Origin: an uncultured Alphaproteobacteria bacterium
GTDB taxonomy: Bacteria > Pseudomonadota > Alphaproteobacteria > RF32 > CAG-239
NCBI GenBank assembly: GCA_944391375.1
Contig: CALXTJ010000004.1
Location: forward strand, 1-49,654
Direction of reading: 5' to 3'
DNA: 49,654 nt
Shown here: piece after piece, positions 1 through 7,784 of the stretch
Layout: each line of letters begins with the position of its first letter
Numbering within the stretch: the first letter of the stretch is position 1
Position numbers and translations under genes: made by a program
The notes under the pieces: model-generated
Databases searched by the model: none
What the model was told of the DNA's origin: nothing
Seen by the model: the letters and a program-made list of their open reading frames with translations, nothing else

Positions 1-99
1 AGTGAGCGAATGCTTGAAGAGCAGATGTGCTTACAGAGCATGAAGACGGCCTATATAGATTATGAGCTGTCTCATGAAAAAAATAAGGGTTCCTATTAG
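1..99 (+). CDS. C-terminal end of an unrecognised protein (partial)
   Basis: An open frame runs in from the left edge and ends at TAG 97-99. It encodes 32 residues, SERMLEEQMCLQSM onward and ending NKGSY. The sequence is charged and probably helical, and I do not recognise a family. Support for it being a real gene end is the strong hairpin terminator that overlaps the stop codon. It converges on gapR. It could also be a chance frame, since only 99 bases are visible. Confidence 0.4.
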   Translation, partial: SERMLEEQMCLQSMKTAYIDYELSHEKNKGSY

Positions 100-115
100 A
101 GGAACCCTTATTTTT
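82..115. terminator. Bidirectional intrinsic terminator
   Basis: A 12-bp perfect stem (82-93 with 101-112, AATAAGGGTTCC / GGAACCCTTATT) encloses a 7-nt loop and is followed by a T run. The left arm starts with A residues, so it can also end transcription of gapR coming from the right. It overlaps the stop codon of the upstream partial gene. Confidence 0.85.
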
Positions 116-134
116 GTTTTAAGGCTTGAAATGA

Positions 135-377
135 TTACATATCCAAAGCTTTACGATAAGTATCAAGCAAAAATTCCTGTTCATCGCGGTCGGCGGCATT
201 CATTTTACGAAGTTTTAAAATGGCCCGCATAACCTTAACATCAAAGCCGGCACTTTTAGCTTCGGCAAAAACTTCCCGAATATCCGTGGCAATTTCTTTT
301 TTATCTTCTTCAAGTTTTTCAATGCGTTCAATCAGGGAACGCAATCTGTCGGTGGCAATTCCTCCAACTTCAGCCAT
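135..377 (-). CDS. gapR: GapR-family nucleoid-associated protein (DUF2312 / UPF0335)
   Basis: The 80-residue product has the family's layout: a helical, charged first half (RLRSLIERIEKLEEDKKEI) expected to form a coiled coil, then the conserved stretch AEAKSAGFDVKVMRAILKLR, then a short acidic tail. In Caulobacter, GapR is an essential DNA-binding protein that tracks overtwisted DNA ahead of replication and transcription. The family is largely restricted to alphaproteobacteria, which helps place the organism. The ATG at 377 is preceded by an AAGGAG-type site (TAAAGGAGTAAAATTATG on the minus strand). It is divergent from pyk and convergent with the partial gene on the left. The family assignment is firm; the physiological role here is inferred. 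Confidence 0.9.
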   Translation of the reverse strand: MAEVGGIATDRLRSLIERIEKLEEDKKEIATDIREVFAEAKSAGFDVKVMRAILKLRKMNAADRDEQEFLLDTYRKALDM

Positions 378-444
378 AATTTTACTCCTTTATATAAAAA
401 ATTAACCAAATTGCTGTTAAAGAAAGTAACAAAAATGATTATAT

Positions 445-473
445 TTTACAAGTGGTAATTTTTGTTATATAGA
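445..473 (+). promoter_or_regulatory. Candidate sigma70-type promoter of pyk
   Basis: TTTACA (445-450), a 17-bp spacer and TATAGA (468-473) lie in the divergent gapR/pyk spacer, about 35 bp upstream of the preferred pyk start. The spacing is ideal but both boxes deviate from consensus, and the region is AT-rich, so chance matches are likely. Confidence 0.35.
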
Positions 474-507
474 TAATAAAAATTATAAAATGAAAGAGAG
501 AAGTAAA

Positions 508-1929
508 ATGCCAGAAAATACACATACCAAAATATTAGCTACTTTAGGGCCGGCCACTTCCGATAAGGAAATGCTTGAAAAATTGGTTGAAGCCGGAGCC
601 GATGCTTTTCGTTTTAATTTTTCGCACGGCACGCATGAAGAACATGCCAAACGTTATCAGGTGGTAAGAGATATAGCCGATTCGTACAAGCGTCATATCA
701 GTATCATTGCCGATATGCAGGGACCGAAATTGCGTGTCGGTCGCTTTGCCAATGGTAAGATTACGCTCCAATCCGGACAAGAGTTTGTTTTGGATTTAGA
801 TGAAAAATTAGGGGATGAACATCGGGTACATTTGCCGCATAAAGAAATTTTTGCAGCGGTAAAAAAAGGCGATATTTTGCTGTTAAACGATGGTAACATT
901 GCTTTGGAAGTTCTGTCATGTGACGATTCTCATGCCGTGACCAAAGTTAAAGTCGGAGGCGAGTTATCAGATCACAAAGGAGTTAATTTACCCAATATTA
1001 CCTTACCGATATCGGCCTTAACCGAAAAAGATAAGGATGATTTGGAGTTTGCTCTAAGCTTGGGAGTTGACTGGATAAGTTTGTCTTTTGTGCAAAAAGC
1101 TCAAGATGTAAAAGAAGCCAAAGCCCTGATAGGCGATAGAGCTTTAGTTATATCCAAGCTTGAAAAGCCGAGTGCCATAGAAGAATTGGAAGATATTGTA
1201 AAGTTATCCGATGCCATTATGGTAGCCCGCGGCGATTTAGGTGTGGAATGTCCGATAGAAACGGTTCCGGTCCTGCAAAAGAAAATAGTAGCGACATGTC
1301 GTAAATATGCCAAACCGGTAATTATTGCCACGCAAATGTTGGAATCAATGATAAATTCACCGATGCCGACGCGTGCCGAAGCCTCTGATGTGGCAACGGC
1401 GGTATACGACGGAGCCGATACGGTGATGTTATCGGCCGAAACGGCAGTTGGTAAATATCCGGCGGAAACGGTAGCCATGATGCATAAAATTATTTCCGAA
1501 GTTGAACATCATACGGGTCTATGTAAATGTTTCCTTGGGTGCGAAGTCGGTATTTGTGAAACCGAAGCCAAAGGTATTACTTATGCTGCCAGTGAACTGG
1601 CCAAAGTATTACCCAATGTTGCGGCCATAGTTACTTACACATCATCGGGCTTTACAACCTTTTCCATGGCCAGAGAGCGGCCTGATTTGCCGATTTTGGC
1701 CATTACCCCGAGCAAAAAAGTTGCCAATCAATTAGGTATTGTTTGGGGCGTAAGGAGCTTTATCAATAAAGATGTATTTTTAAGTTTTGATTTAATAGAG
1801 GAAATTGCGGTAAAATATGTAAAATCGTGCGGTTACGGCAAATCCGGCGATTACATTATATCAACGGCCGGTTTCCCGCTTGGCCAGCAAGGGAGGACCA
1901 ATTTATTGCATACCATAAAGATTCCTTAA
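508..1929 (+). CDS. pyk: Pyruvate kinase
   Basis: This enzyme transfers phosphate from phosphoenolpyruvate to ADP in the last step of glycolysis, making pyruvate in the cytoplasm. Family signatures are clear: KILATLGPAT near the N-terminus, FNFSHG, the active-site region ISKLEKPSAIEELEDI, MVARGDLGVE, and ATQMLESMINSPMPTRAE followed by DVATAVYDGADTVMLS. The frame opens at ATG 490, but AGAGAGAAG lies 4-5 bases before ATG 508, so 508 is preferred, giving 473 residues, the normal length. The C-terminal domain is present and ends HTIKIP. With adhE and ldh next door it forms a fermentation cluster, although each gene has its own terminator and is probably transcribed separately. Confidence 0.97.
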   Translation: MPENTHTKILATLGPATSDKEMLEKLVEAGADAFRFNFSHGTHEEHAKRYQVVRDIADSYKRHISIIADMQGPKLRVGRFANGKITLQSGQEFVLDLDEKLGDEHRVHLPHKEIFAAVKKGDILLLNDGNIALEVLSCDDSHAVTKVKVGGELSDHKGVNLPNITLPISALTEKDKDDLEFALSLGVDWISLSFVQKAQDVKEAKALIGDRALVISKLEKPSAIEELEDIVKLSDAIMVARGDLGVECPIETVPVLQKKIVATCRKYAKPVIIATQMLESMINSPMPTRAEASDVATAVYDGADTVMLSAETAVGKYPAETVAMMHKIISEVEHHTGLCKCFLGCEVGICETEAKGITYAASELAKVLPNVAAIVTYTSSGFTTFSMARERPDLPILAITPSKKVANQLGIVWGVRSFINKDVFLSFDLIEEIAVKYVKSCGYGKSGDYIISTAGFPLGQQGRTNLLHTIKIP

Positions 1930-1935
1930 AATAAA

Positions 1936-1970
1936 AAAATTCCCGTTTTTGCAAGACGGGAATTTTTTTT
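1936..1970 (+). terminator. Intrinsic terminator of pyk
   Basis: Stem AAAATTCCCGT / ACGGGAATTTT with a 9-nt loop, followed by eight T, starts 7 bases after the pyk stop. Confidence 0.9.
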
Positions 1971-2017
1971 GCAACAATTTAGAAATAAATGTTGATTGAA
2001 GATAGTAATCTTTAAGG

Positions 2018-2048
2018 TTGTTTATTAAATAAAGTCTGTCATTATAAT
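2018..2048 (+). promoter_or_regulatory. Candidate promoter of adhE
   Basis: A perfect TATAAT at 2043-2048 lies 33 bp before the preferred adhE start. Possible -35 boxes are TTGTTT (2018, 19-bp spacing) or TTTATT (2021, 16-bp spacing), neither ideal. Any redox-dependent operator for adhE is not recognisable. Confidence 0.4.
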
Positions 2049-2080
2049 GGCAGGAAAAATTAAATGTGGAGAAAACAATT

Positions 2081-4699
2081 ATGGTACAAAAAGAAGTAAA
2101 ACCGGTAGATGAAGCCGCTGAAGAAAAATATATTGACGAGTTGGTAGAAAGAGTAAGCAAAGCTCAAAAGAAGTTTGCCGAATACAGTCAGGAACAAGTT
2201 GATGAGATTTTTCGCCGCGTAGCTTTAAAGATGAGCTCGTTAAGAATTCCGCTGGCCAAAATGGCGGTAGAAGAAACCGGCATGGGAGTTGTGGAAGATA
2301 AAGTAATAAAGAATCATTTTGCTTCCGAGTACATTTATAATAAGTTCAAAAACACCAAGACCTGTGGAATATTGGAGGAAGATAAAGATAACGGCTATAT
2401 TAAAATCGGCGAACCTTTGGGTGTAATTGCCGGTGTTGTACCGACCACCAATCCGACATCAACAACCATCTTCAAAACCTTAATAGCCTTAAAAACGCGT
2501 AACGGCATTATCTTTTCGCCGCATCCGCGTGCCAAAAAATGCACGGTAGAAACGGCTCGTTTAATGCTTGAAGAAGCCGTTAAGGCCGGAGCTCCGGAAG
2601 ATATTATCGGCTGGATTGACGAGCCGAGTATTTTGCGTACGCAATATTTAATGAAGCACCCCAAGATTGATACAATTTTAGCCACCGGCGGTCCGGGAAT
2701 GGTAAAATCGGCCTATTCATCGGGCAAACCGGCATTGGGCGTAGGTTCGGGAAATGTTCCGGCGGTTATTGATGAAACAGCCGACATTCAAATGGCAGTA
2801 AGCTCTATTTTAATGTCAAAAACCTTTGATAACGGCATGATATGTGCCTCTGAGCAATCGGTAATTGTTGTAAAAGATATTTACGATGCGGTTAAGGCCG
2901 AATTTTTGAAACGGGGAGCCTATATTTTATCAGCCAAGGAAAAAGAAAAATTAGGCAAGGTGATTATGATTGACGGCAAGTTAAATTCCGCCATTGTCGG
3001 CCAGAAAGCTGCAACCATAGCCGCCATGGCCGACATTAAAGTTGCTCATGAAACCAAAGTTCTGATTGCCGAAGTTTCCAAAGTCGGCCAAGAAGAGCCG
3101 TTTTCGGCCGAAAAGTTATCGCCGGTATTAGCCATGTACAAAGCCCCTGATTTTGAGGCAGCGGCAAAACTGGCCAAAGAGCTTGTAACTTTCGGCGGCA
3201 ACGGCCATACATCGGTATTGTACACCGATCCGCATAATGATGAACGGATAAAACACTTCGGACACTTGTTGCATACCGGCAGAGTAATGATTAACTGCCC
3301 TTCATCGCAAGGTGCAATAGGCGATATTTATAACTTTAGACTTGAACCGTCTTTGACCTTGGGCTGCGGCTCCTGGGGCGGAAACTCGGTTAGTGAAAAT
3401 GTGGGAGTAAAACATCTGATGAATATTAAAACGGTAGCACAAAGAGAAGAAAATATGTTGTGGTTTAGAGTACCTCCGAAAGTATACTTCAAACCCGGTT
3501 GCCTGTCCTTTGCATTAAAAGAGTTGGCAGGCAAAAAGAGAGCCTTTATCATTACCGATAAATCGTTGTTTGATTTGGGCTATACTTCAAAAGTAACGGA
3601 TATTTTGGAACCGTTGGGTATTCAATGCCAGATATTCAGTGATGTTCGTCCGGATCCGGATTTGACAACCATTAACAAAGCTAAAGCCATGGTAGACAGT
3701 TTTAATCCTGATGTTTTGATAGCGTTGGGCGGTGGTTCACCGATTGATGCGGCCAAAATTTTGTGGATTATGTACGAACACCCTGAATTGAAGTTTGAAG
3801 ATTTGGCAATGCGTTTTATGGATATTCGCAAACGTATTTTTGAATTTCCTCACTTGGGGCAGAAGGCAGAGTTGGTGGCCATTCCGACCACATCGGGAAC
3901 AGGTTCGGAAGTAACTCCGTTTTCAATTATTACCGATGATTCTACGGGTATTAAATATGCCATTGCCGATTATGTATTAACTCCGAGCATGGCGATTGTA
4001 GATTCGGATTTGGTGTTGACCATGCCTAAAGGCTTGTGTGCGGCATCGGGTATTGATGTAATGACTCACGCACTTGAGTCGTATGTATCATCCATGGCCA
4101 CCGAATATACCAGAGGATTATCGCTGGAAGCAGGCAGATTGGTATTAAAATATCTGCCGGATTCTTACAAAACGGCTAATACGATGGCTCGTGAAAGAAT
4201 GCACCATGCGGCAACCATAGCCGGTATGGCCTTTGCCAATGCCTTTTTAGGAGTTTGTCACTCCATGGCTCATAAGCTGGGAGCGGCTTTCCATATTCCG
4301 CACGGATTTGCCAATGCGTTGTTAATTTCGCAGGTAATTCGTTATAATGCGACGGATTGTCCGGCCAAACAATGTGCATTTCCGCAGTATCGTTATCCGA
4401 ATGCGAAAGCGGCCTATGCAGCCTTTGCCGAAGGTTTGGGTCTAAAAGGTAAGACCGATGATGAGAAGGTAGATAACTTGATTAAAGCAATTGAAGATTT
4501 GAAAAAAGAGCTCAATATACCGCTGTCAATCAAAGATTGGGGAATTTCCAAGGAAGACTTTACCAAAGCGATGGAAACCTTGCCTACCTTGGCCTTTGAC
4601 GACCAGTGCACCGGCTCCAATCCGCGTTATCCGCTGATTGAAGAGATTGAAAAATTGTATTGGTACGCCTACGAAGGCAACTACAATTTTAACCTGTAA
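2081..4699 (+). CDS. adhE: Bifunctional aldehyde-alcohol dehydrogenase AdhE
   Basis: AdhE reduces acetyl-CoA to acetaldehyde and then to ethanol, oxidising two NADH per ethanol in fermenting cells; known homologues form long spiral filaments. The N-terminal half is a CoA-acylating aldehyde dehydrogenase, with the catalytic cysteine in FDNGMICASEQSV. The C-terminal half is an iron-dependent alcohol dehydrogenase with GGGSPIDAAK, PTTSGTGSEVTPFS and the metal-binding histidines in LGVCHSMAHKLG and FHIPHGFANA. The frame also allows a GTG start at 2066, but GGAG at 2068-2071 sits 9 bases before ATG 2081, giving 872 residues, close to the usual 870-890. No truncation is visible. It is monocistronic, with terminators on both sides. 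Confidence 0.97.
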   Translation: MVQKEVKPVDEAAEEKYIDELVERVSKAQKKFAEYSQEQVDEIFRRVALKMSSLRIPLAKMAVEETGMGVVEDKVIKNHFASEYIYNKFKNTKTCGILEEDKDNGYIKIGEPLGVIAGVVPTTNPTSTTIFKTLIALKTRNGIIFSPHPRAKKCTVETARLMLEEAVKAGAPEDIIGWIDEPSILRTQYLMKHPKIDTILATGGPGMVKSAYSSGKPALGVGSGNVPAVIDETADIQMAVSSILMSKTFDNGMICASEQSVIVVKDIYDAVKAEFLKRGAYILSAKEKEKLGKVIMIDGKLNSAIVGQKAATIAAMADIKVAHETKVLIAEVSKVGQEEPFSAEKLSPVLAMYKAPDFEAAAKLAKELVTFGGNGHTSVLYTDPHNDERIKHFGHLLHTGRVMINCPSSQGAIGDIYNFRLEPSLTLGCGSWGGNSVSENVGVKHLMNIKTVAQREENMLWFRVPPKVYFKPGCLSFALKELAGKKRAFIITDKSLFDLGYTSKVTDILEPLGIQCQIFSDVRPDPDLTTINKAKAMVDSFNPDVLIALGGGSPIDAAKILWIMYEHPELKFEDLAMRFMDIRKRIFEFPHLGQKAELVAIPTTSGTGSEVTPFSIITDDSTGIKYAIADYVLTPSMAIVDSDLVLTMPKGLCAASGIDVMTHALESYVSSMATEYTRGLSLEAGRLVLKYLPDSYKTANTMARERMHHAATIAGMAFANAFLGVCHSMAHKLGAAFHIPHGFANALLISQVIRYNATDCPAKQCAFPQYRYPNAKAAYAAFAEGLGLKGKTDDEKVDNLIKAIEDLKKELNIPLSIKDWGISKEDFTKAMETLPTLAFDDQCTGSNPRYPLIEEIEKLYWYAYEGNYNFNL

Positions 4700-4717
4700 T
4701 CGGTATTGTTTTCAAAT

Positions 4718-4747
4718 AAAAAGCCTCGCAATTATGCGAGGCTTTTT
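4718..4747. terminator. Bidirectional terminator between adhE and ldh
   Basis: A 13-bp perfect stem (4718-4730 with 4735-4747) around ATTA, with A residues at its left foot and T residues at its right, lies between the convergent stops of adhE and ldh. It serves both strands. Confidence 0.92.
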
Positions 4748-4759
4748 AGATTTGGCTTT

Positions 4760-5686
4760 TTATTCTTGTTCGGAATAGTCCTTCATTTTTTGAGCACTGA
4801 TTTTTAAAAGTTCGTGTTCTTCGGCAGATAAATGCGGATAAATTACGCATTCAACCCCGTTTTGGTTAATCACCGAAGGCAAGGAAACGCAAACATTTTT
4901 AACACCTTCCACATCTTCATGAAAAGAGGATACGGTTAAAATAGCATTTTCATTGGCACTTATGGCTTGGCATATACGGCATAATCCGCCGGCAATTCCG
5001 TAATAAGTGGCACCTTTGCCCTCAATAATTTTATAAGCGGCATTACGAACATTGTCATCAATTTGAGCTTTAACTTCAGGGGTAAGCGGACGATGAAGAT
5101 CTTTGGCCAGATCTTCCACGGACAAAGTTCCGGCATCGCCGTTGGACCATATCAAAACTTCGCTGTCGCCGTGTTCACCCAAAACATAGGCATGAATAGA
5201 TTTTGAGGATAATCCTAAATGTTCGCCGAGCAAAGTCTTAAAGCGGGAAGTATCTAAAATGGTACCGCTGCCGAATACGCGGTTTTTAGGCAAGCCTGAC
5301 AGCTTAAGAGCAAGATCCGTCATAATATCCACCGGATTGGAGGCCATTACAATAATAGCATCGGGAGCATTTTGTACCAACGGTTTGATTATACTCTGCA
5401 ATATGGTGGTATTTCTGGCCATTAAATCTATACGGGTTTCACCGGGTTTTTGATTAGCTCCGGCAGTGATAATTACTACTTGAGCATTTTTTAAGTCCGT
5501 ATAATTTCCGGCATAAATTTTACTGGCATAAGCAAAGGTAGTAGCATGAGAAATATCCAAGGCTTCGGCTTCGGCCTTTTTTTGGTTAGAGTCAATCAGT
5601 ACTACCTCATCGGCAACGCCCCGCATAACAAGAGCAAAGGCCGTGGCACTGCCGACAGCTCCGACACCTATAATTCCGACTTTCAT
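4760..5686 (-). CDS. ldh: L-lactate dehydrogenase
   Basis: This enzyme interconverts pyruvate and L-lactate with NAD(H), regenerating NAD+ in fermentation. The 308-residue protein starts with the Rossmann motif GVGAVG (7-12). Catalytic features are R85 in PGETR, D145 and R148 in DTSRF, and H172 in GEHGDSE. The substrate-specificity position in TAGANQKPGETR is Gln79; malate dehydrogenases carry Arg there, so lactate is the likely substrate. AGGAG lies just before the ATG (minus strand). It is convergent with adhE. Lactate versus malate specificity rests mainly on Gln79, but the LDH-like SFHEDVEGVKNVCVSLP segment agrees. Confidence 0.92.
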   Translation of the reverse strand: MKVGIIGVGAVGSATAFALVMRGVADEVVLIDSNQKKAEAEALDISHATTFAYASKIYAGNYTDLKNAQVVIITAGANQKPGETRIDLMARNTTILQSIIKPLVQNAPDAIIVMASNPVDIMTDLALKLSGLPKNRVFGSGTILDTSRFKTLLGEHLGLSSKSIHAYVLGEHGDSEVLIWSNGDAGTLSVEDLAKDLHRPLTPEVKAQIDDNVRNAAYKIIEGKGATYYGIAGGLCRICQAISANENAILTVSSFHEDVEGVKNVCVSLPSVINQNGVECVIYPHLSAEEHELLKISAQKMKDYSEQE

Positions 5687-5814
5687 ATAAAATCTCCTTA
5701 TAATAAAAAACTAAACTCATGTTAAATATAGTCGTATTTTTAGAAATAACAATCATAATTATGCACTAAAATACAACTATTTGCCATATATACAAAGTGC
5801 GTATTTTCAATAAG

Positions 5815-5823
5815 TTATCCACA
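5815..5823 (+). promoter_or_regulatory. Isolated perfect DnaA-box match
   Basis: TTATCCACA occurs in the 263-bp AT-rich spacer between ldh (minus) and acpP (plus). It matches the consensus DnaA box exactly, but no cluster of further boxes is visible nearby, so an origin is not supported. It could be chance or a DnaA regulatory site. Confidence 0.3.
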
Positions 5824-5949
5824 AAAATAACGATTTTTTACGCTTATTTTAAAAAAAAGCTTGTCAAATGATATAAAATTGTGCTAACAACTCAATCAAG
5901 GTTGTCAAAGACCTGAAATTTGTTTTAATATTTATTGAGGTTTAAATAC

Positions 5950-6183
5950 ATGACTGATACCGCAAATCGCGTTAAAAAGATCGTAGCTGAACACCTTGGT
6001 GTTGAAGAATCTAAAGTTACCGAAAGTGCAAGCTTTATTGATGACTTAGGTGCTGATAGCTTGGATACTGTAGAATTGGTTATGGCATTTGAAGAAGAAT
6101 TCGGTTGCGAAATCCCGGATGAAGCTGCTGAAAAGATTCTTACCGTAAAAGATGCTATTGACTATCTTTCTAAGAATGCGTAA
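5950..6183 (+). CDS. acpP: Acyl carrier protein
   Basis: A 77-residue, strongly acidic four-helix carrier protein that holds growing acyl chains in fatty-acid synthesis on a phosphopantetheine arm. The attachment site is Ser37 in [11 protein letters not shown]. The frame runs upstream to a TTG at 5935, but GAGG at 5937-5940 spaced 9 bases from ATG 5950 fixes the start as MTDTANRV. It is followed by fabF, the classic acpP-fabF pair, with a hairpin between them that probably lets acpP be made in excess. Confidence 0.97.
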   Translation: MTDTANRVKKIVAEHLGVEESKVTESASFIDDLGADSLDTVELVMAFEEEFGCEIPDEAAEKILTVKDAIDYLSKNA

Positions 6184-6209
6184 GTCTTGTGGCTTAGATT
6201 AAGTGTAAG

Positions 6210-6236
6210 AACTCGCTGCGATTAGGCGAGTTTTTT
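6210..6236 (+). terminator. Attenuator-type terminator between acpP and fabF
   Basis: The 7-bp stem AACTCGC / GCGAGTT (6210-6216, 6226-6232) runs into six T. It lies 27 bases after the acpP stop and 35 bases before fabF, so it likely reduces readthrough into fabF rather than separating the two genes fully. Confidence 0.7.
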
Positions 6237-6270
6237 CATATAGGGTATGAACTTTAAAGAGGTTGATTAA

Positions 6271-7539
6271 ATGAGAAGAGTTGTTATCACTGGTCTTGGA
6301 GTAATTTCGCCTTTGGGAAGAGGCGTTGAGCACAACTGGAAAAGATTGCTCAACGGCGATTCCGGCATTTCCAAGATAGAAGATATAGATTTAAAAGACA
6401 TACCGGTGCGTATTGCCGGCCGAGTTCCATGGGGTGAAGGCGAGGGAGAGTTTAATCCCGACAGTGTGTTGCCGCCCAAGGATCAAAAGAAAAATGACCA
6501 CTTCATTCTTTATGGTTTAGCAGCAGGAGCAGATGCCATTCGGGATTGCGGATTTATACCTGAAACCGAAGAAGAAAAAAATCGTTTCGGAATAATGATG
6601 GGTTCCGGTATCGGCGGATTACAGACCATATATGAAAATTCCTTATCATTTAATGAGTCCGGAATTAAGCGGATATCGCCGTTTTTTATACCGGCATCTT
6701 TAATTAACCTGATTTCGGGAAATTTATCCATACAGTTTGGTTTAAAAGGTCCCAATCATGCGTGCGTAACGGCCTGTTCAACGGGAACGCATGCCATTGG
6801 CGATGCGGCCCGCATTATTGCCATGAACGATGCCGATATGATGGTAGCCGGCGGAGCTGAATCTGCGGTAAATGTATTAGGCTTGGCAGGTTTTGCCCGT
6901 ATGCGTGCGGTTACTTCCGACTTTAATGATGAACCGACCAAAGCTTCGCGTCCGTGGGATAAAAAACGCAGTGGCTTTGTTATGGGCGAGGGTGCCGGAG
7001 CGGTAGTTTTGGAGGAATTGGAACATGCCAAAGCCCGCGGTGCCAAAATTTATGCCGAAGTTGTCGGTTACGGTATGAGCGGAGATGCTTACCACATTAC
7101 GGCTCCTTCCGGCGACGGTGCTTATCGGGCCATGAAAATGGCTGCCGATCACGCCAAAGAACACGGGGTTGAGTTAAAAGATATCAACTATATCAATGCT
7201 CACGGCACATCAACTCCGGCCGGTGATGTCGGCGAGGCCTTAGCCGTTAAAAGACTGTTCGGTGATAACATGAAGTATGTTTCCATGTCATCAACCAAAT
7301 CGGCCATCGGGCACTTGTTAGGTGCCGCCGGTGCGGTTGAAGCCGTTTATACGGTTTTGGCACTCCGCGATCAAATTTGTCCGCCGACTTTGAATTTGGA
7401 AGAAGTTGAAGATGAAATTGCCGATATTGACTTAGTTCCCTTAAAAGCCAAGAAAAAAGAGATAAAAGCCGCTATGTCTAACTCTTTTGGCTTTGGCGGA
7501 ACCAACTCATCTTTGGTATTAAAGAAATATCAAGATTAG
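6271..7539 (+). CDS. fabF: 3-oxoacyl-[acyl-carrier-protein] synthase II
   Basis: This condensing enzyme joins malonyl-ACP to an acyl-ACP in the elongation cycle of fatty-acid synthesis. The 422-residue thiolase-fold protein has the catalytic triad Cys169 (TACSTGTHAIGDA), His311 (NAHGTSTPAGD) and His348 (KSAIGHLLGAAGA), with Lys343 also in place. The C-terminal glycine-rich loop NSFGFGGTNSSLV is intact. AAAGAGGTTGATTAA gives a good ribosome site before ATG 6271. It sits directly behind acpP, as in many proteobacteria. Cys-His-His separates it from FabH; FabF rather than FabB is favoured by length and by the link to acpP. Confidence 0.95.
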   Translation: MRRVVITGLGVISPLGRGVEHNWKRLLNGDSGISKIEDIDLKDIPVRIAGRVPWGEGEGEFNPDSVLPPKDQKKNDHFILYGLAAGADAIRDCGFIPETEEEKNRFGIMMGSGIGGLQTIYENSLSFNESGIKRISPFFIPASLINLISGNLSIQFGLKGPNHACVTACSTGTHAIGDAARIIAMNDADMMVAGGAESAVNVLGLAGFARMRAVTSDFNDEPTKASRPWDKKRSGFVMGEGAGAVVLEELEHAKARGAKIYAEVVGYGMSGDAYHITAPSGDGAYRAMKMAADHAKEHGVELKDINYINAHGTSTPAGDVGEALAVKRLFGDNMKYVSMSSTKSAIGHLLGAAGAVEAVYTVLALRDQICPPTLNLEEVEDEIADIDLVPLKAKKKEIKAAMSNSFGFGGTNSSLVLKKYQD

Positions 7540-7552
7540 TCAGAGTTAATAT

Positions 7553-7588
7553 AAAAAACACCTCAGATAAAAATCTGAGGTGTTTTTT
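7553..7588. terminator. Bidirectional terminator between fabF and tRNA-Ala
   Basis: A 15-16-bp stem (AAAAAACACCTCAGA and its complement) with a short A-rich loop, flanked by A and T runs. It ends fabF on the plus strand and lies just after the tRNA-Ala gene on the minus strand. Confidence 0.92.
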
Positions 7589-7593
7589 ATAAA

Positions 7594-7669
7594 TGGTGGA
7601 GCCAGGGAGGATCGAACTCCCGACCTACTGATTGCGAACCAGTCGCTCTCCCAACTGAGCTATGACCCC
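7594..7669 (-). tRNA. tRNA-Ala (anticodon CGC)
   Basis: The minus strand folds as a cloverleaf of 76 nt with encoded CCA. The acceptor arm GGGGTCA pairs with TGGCTCC and contains the G3-U70 wobble that marks alanine tRNAs. The D arm has GCTC/GAGC, the anticodon arm is ACTGG-TTCGCAA-TCAGT with CGC at positions 34-36, and the T arm is GGGAG-TTCGATC-CTCCC. The discriminator base is A. It reads GCG codons. Confidence 0.93.
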
Positions 7670-7737
7670 ACATCAATCCGAACATCGTGTTTATAAAGCA
7701 AAAGATAACTAAAATCAATACCTATTTTTTATAAAAC

Positions 7738-7767
7738 AACCGGCCCCGCAAAAACTGCGGAACCGGT
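7738..7767 (-). terminator. Intrinsic terminator of clpB
   Basis: On the minus strand ACCGGTTCCGC pairs with GCGGGGCCGGT (two G-U pairs) across a T-rich loop, followed by TTGTTTTAT. It begins about 18 bases after the clpB stop. Confidence 0.8.
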
Positions 7768-7784
7768 AGCAGAAAGCTTAAAGT

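Noticed and set aside
2066-2080. GTG 2066 as the adhE start
   Set aside because: The GGAG just inside this frame is better placed as the ribosome site for ATG 2081.
4760-5686. Malate dehydrogenase instead of lactate dehydrogenase
   Set aside because: The specificity position in GANQKPGETR is Gln, as in lactate dehydrogenases; malate dehydrogenases have Arg.
5815-5823. A replication origin near acpP
   Set aside because: Only one DnaA box is seen, with no box cluster and no dnaA, dnaN or other origin-associated genes.
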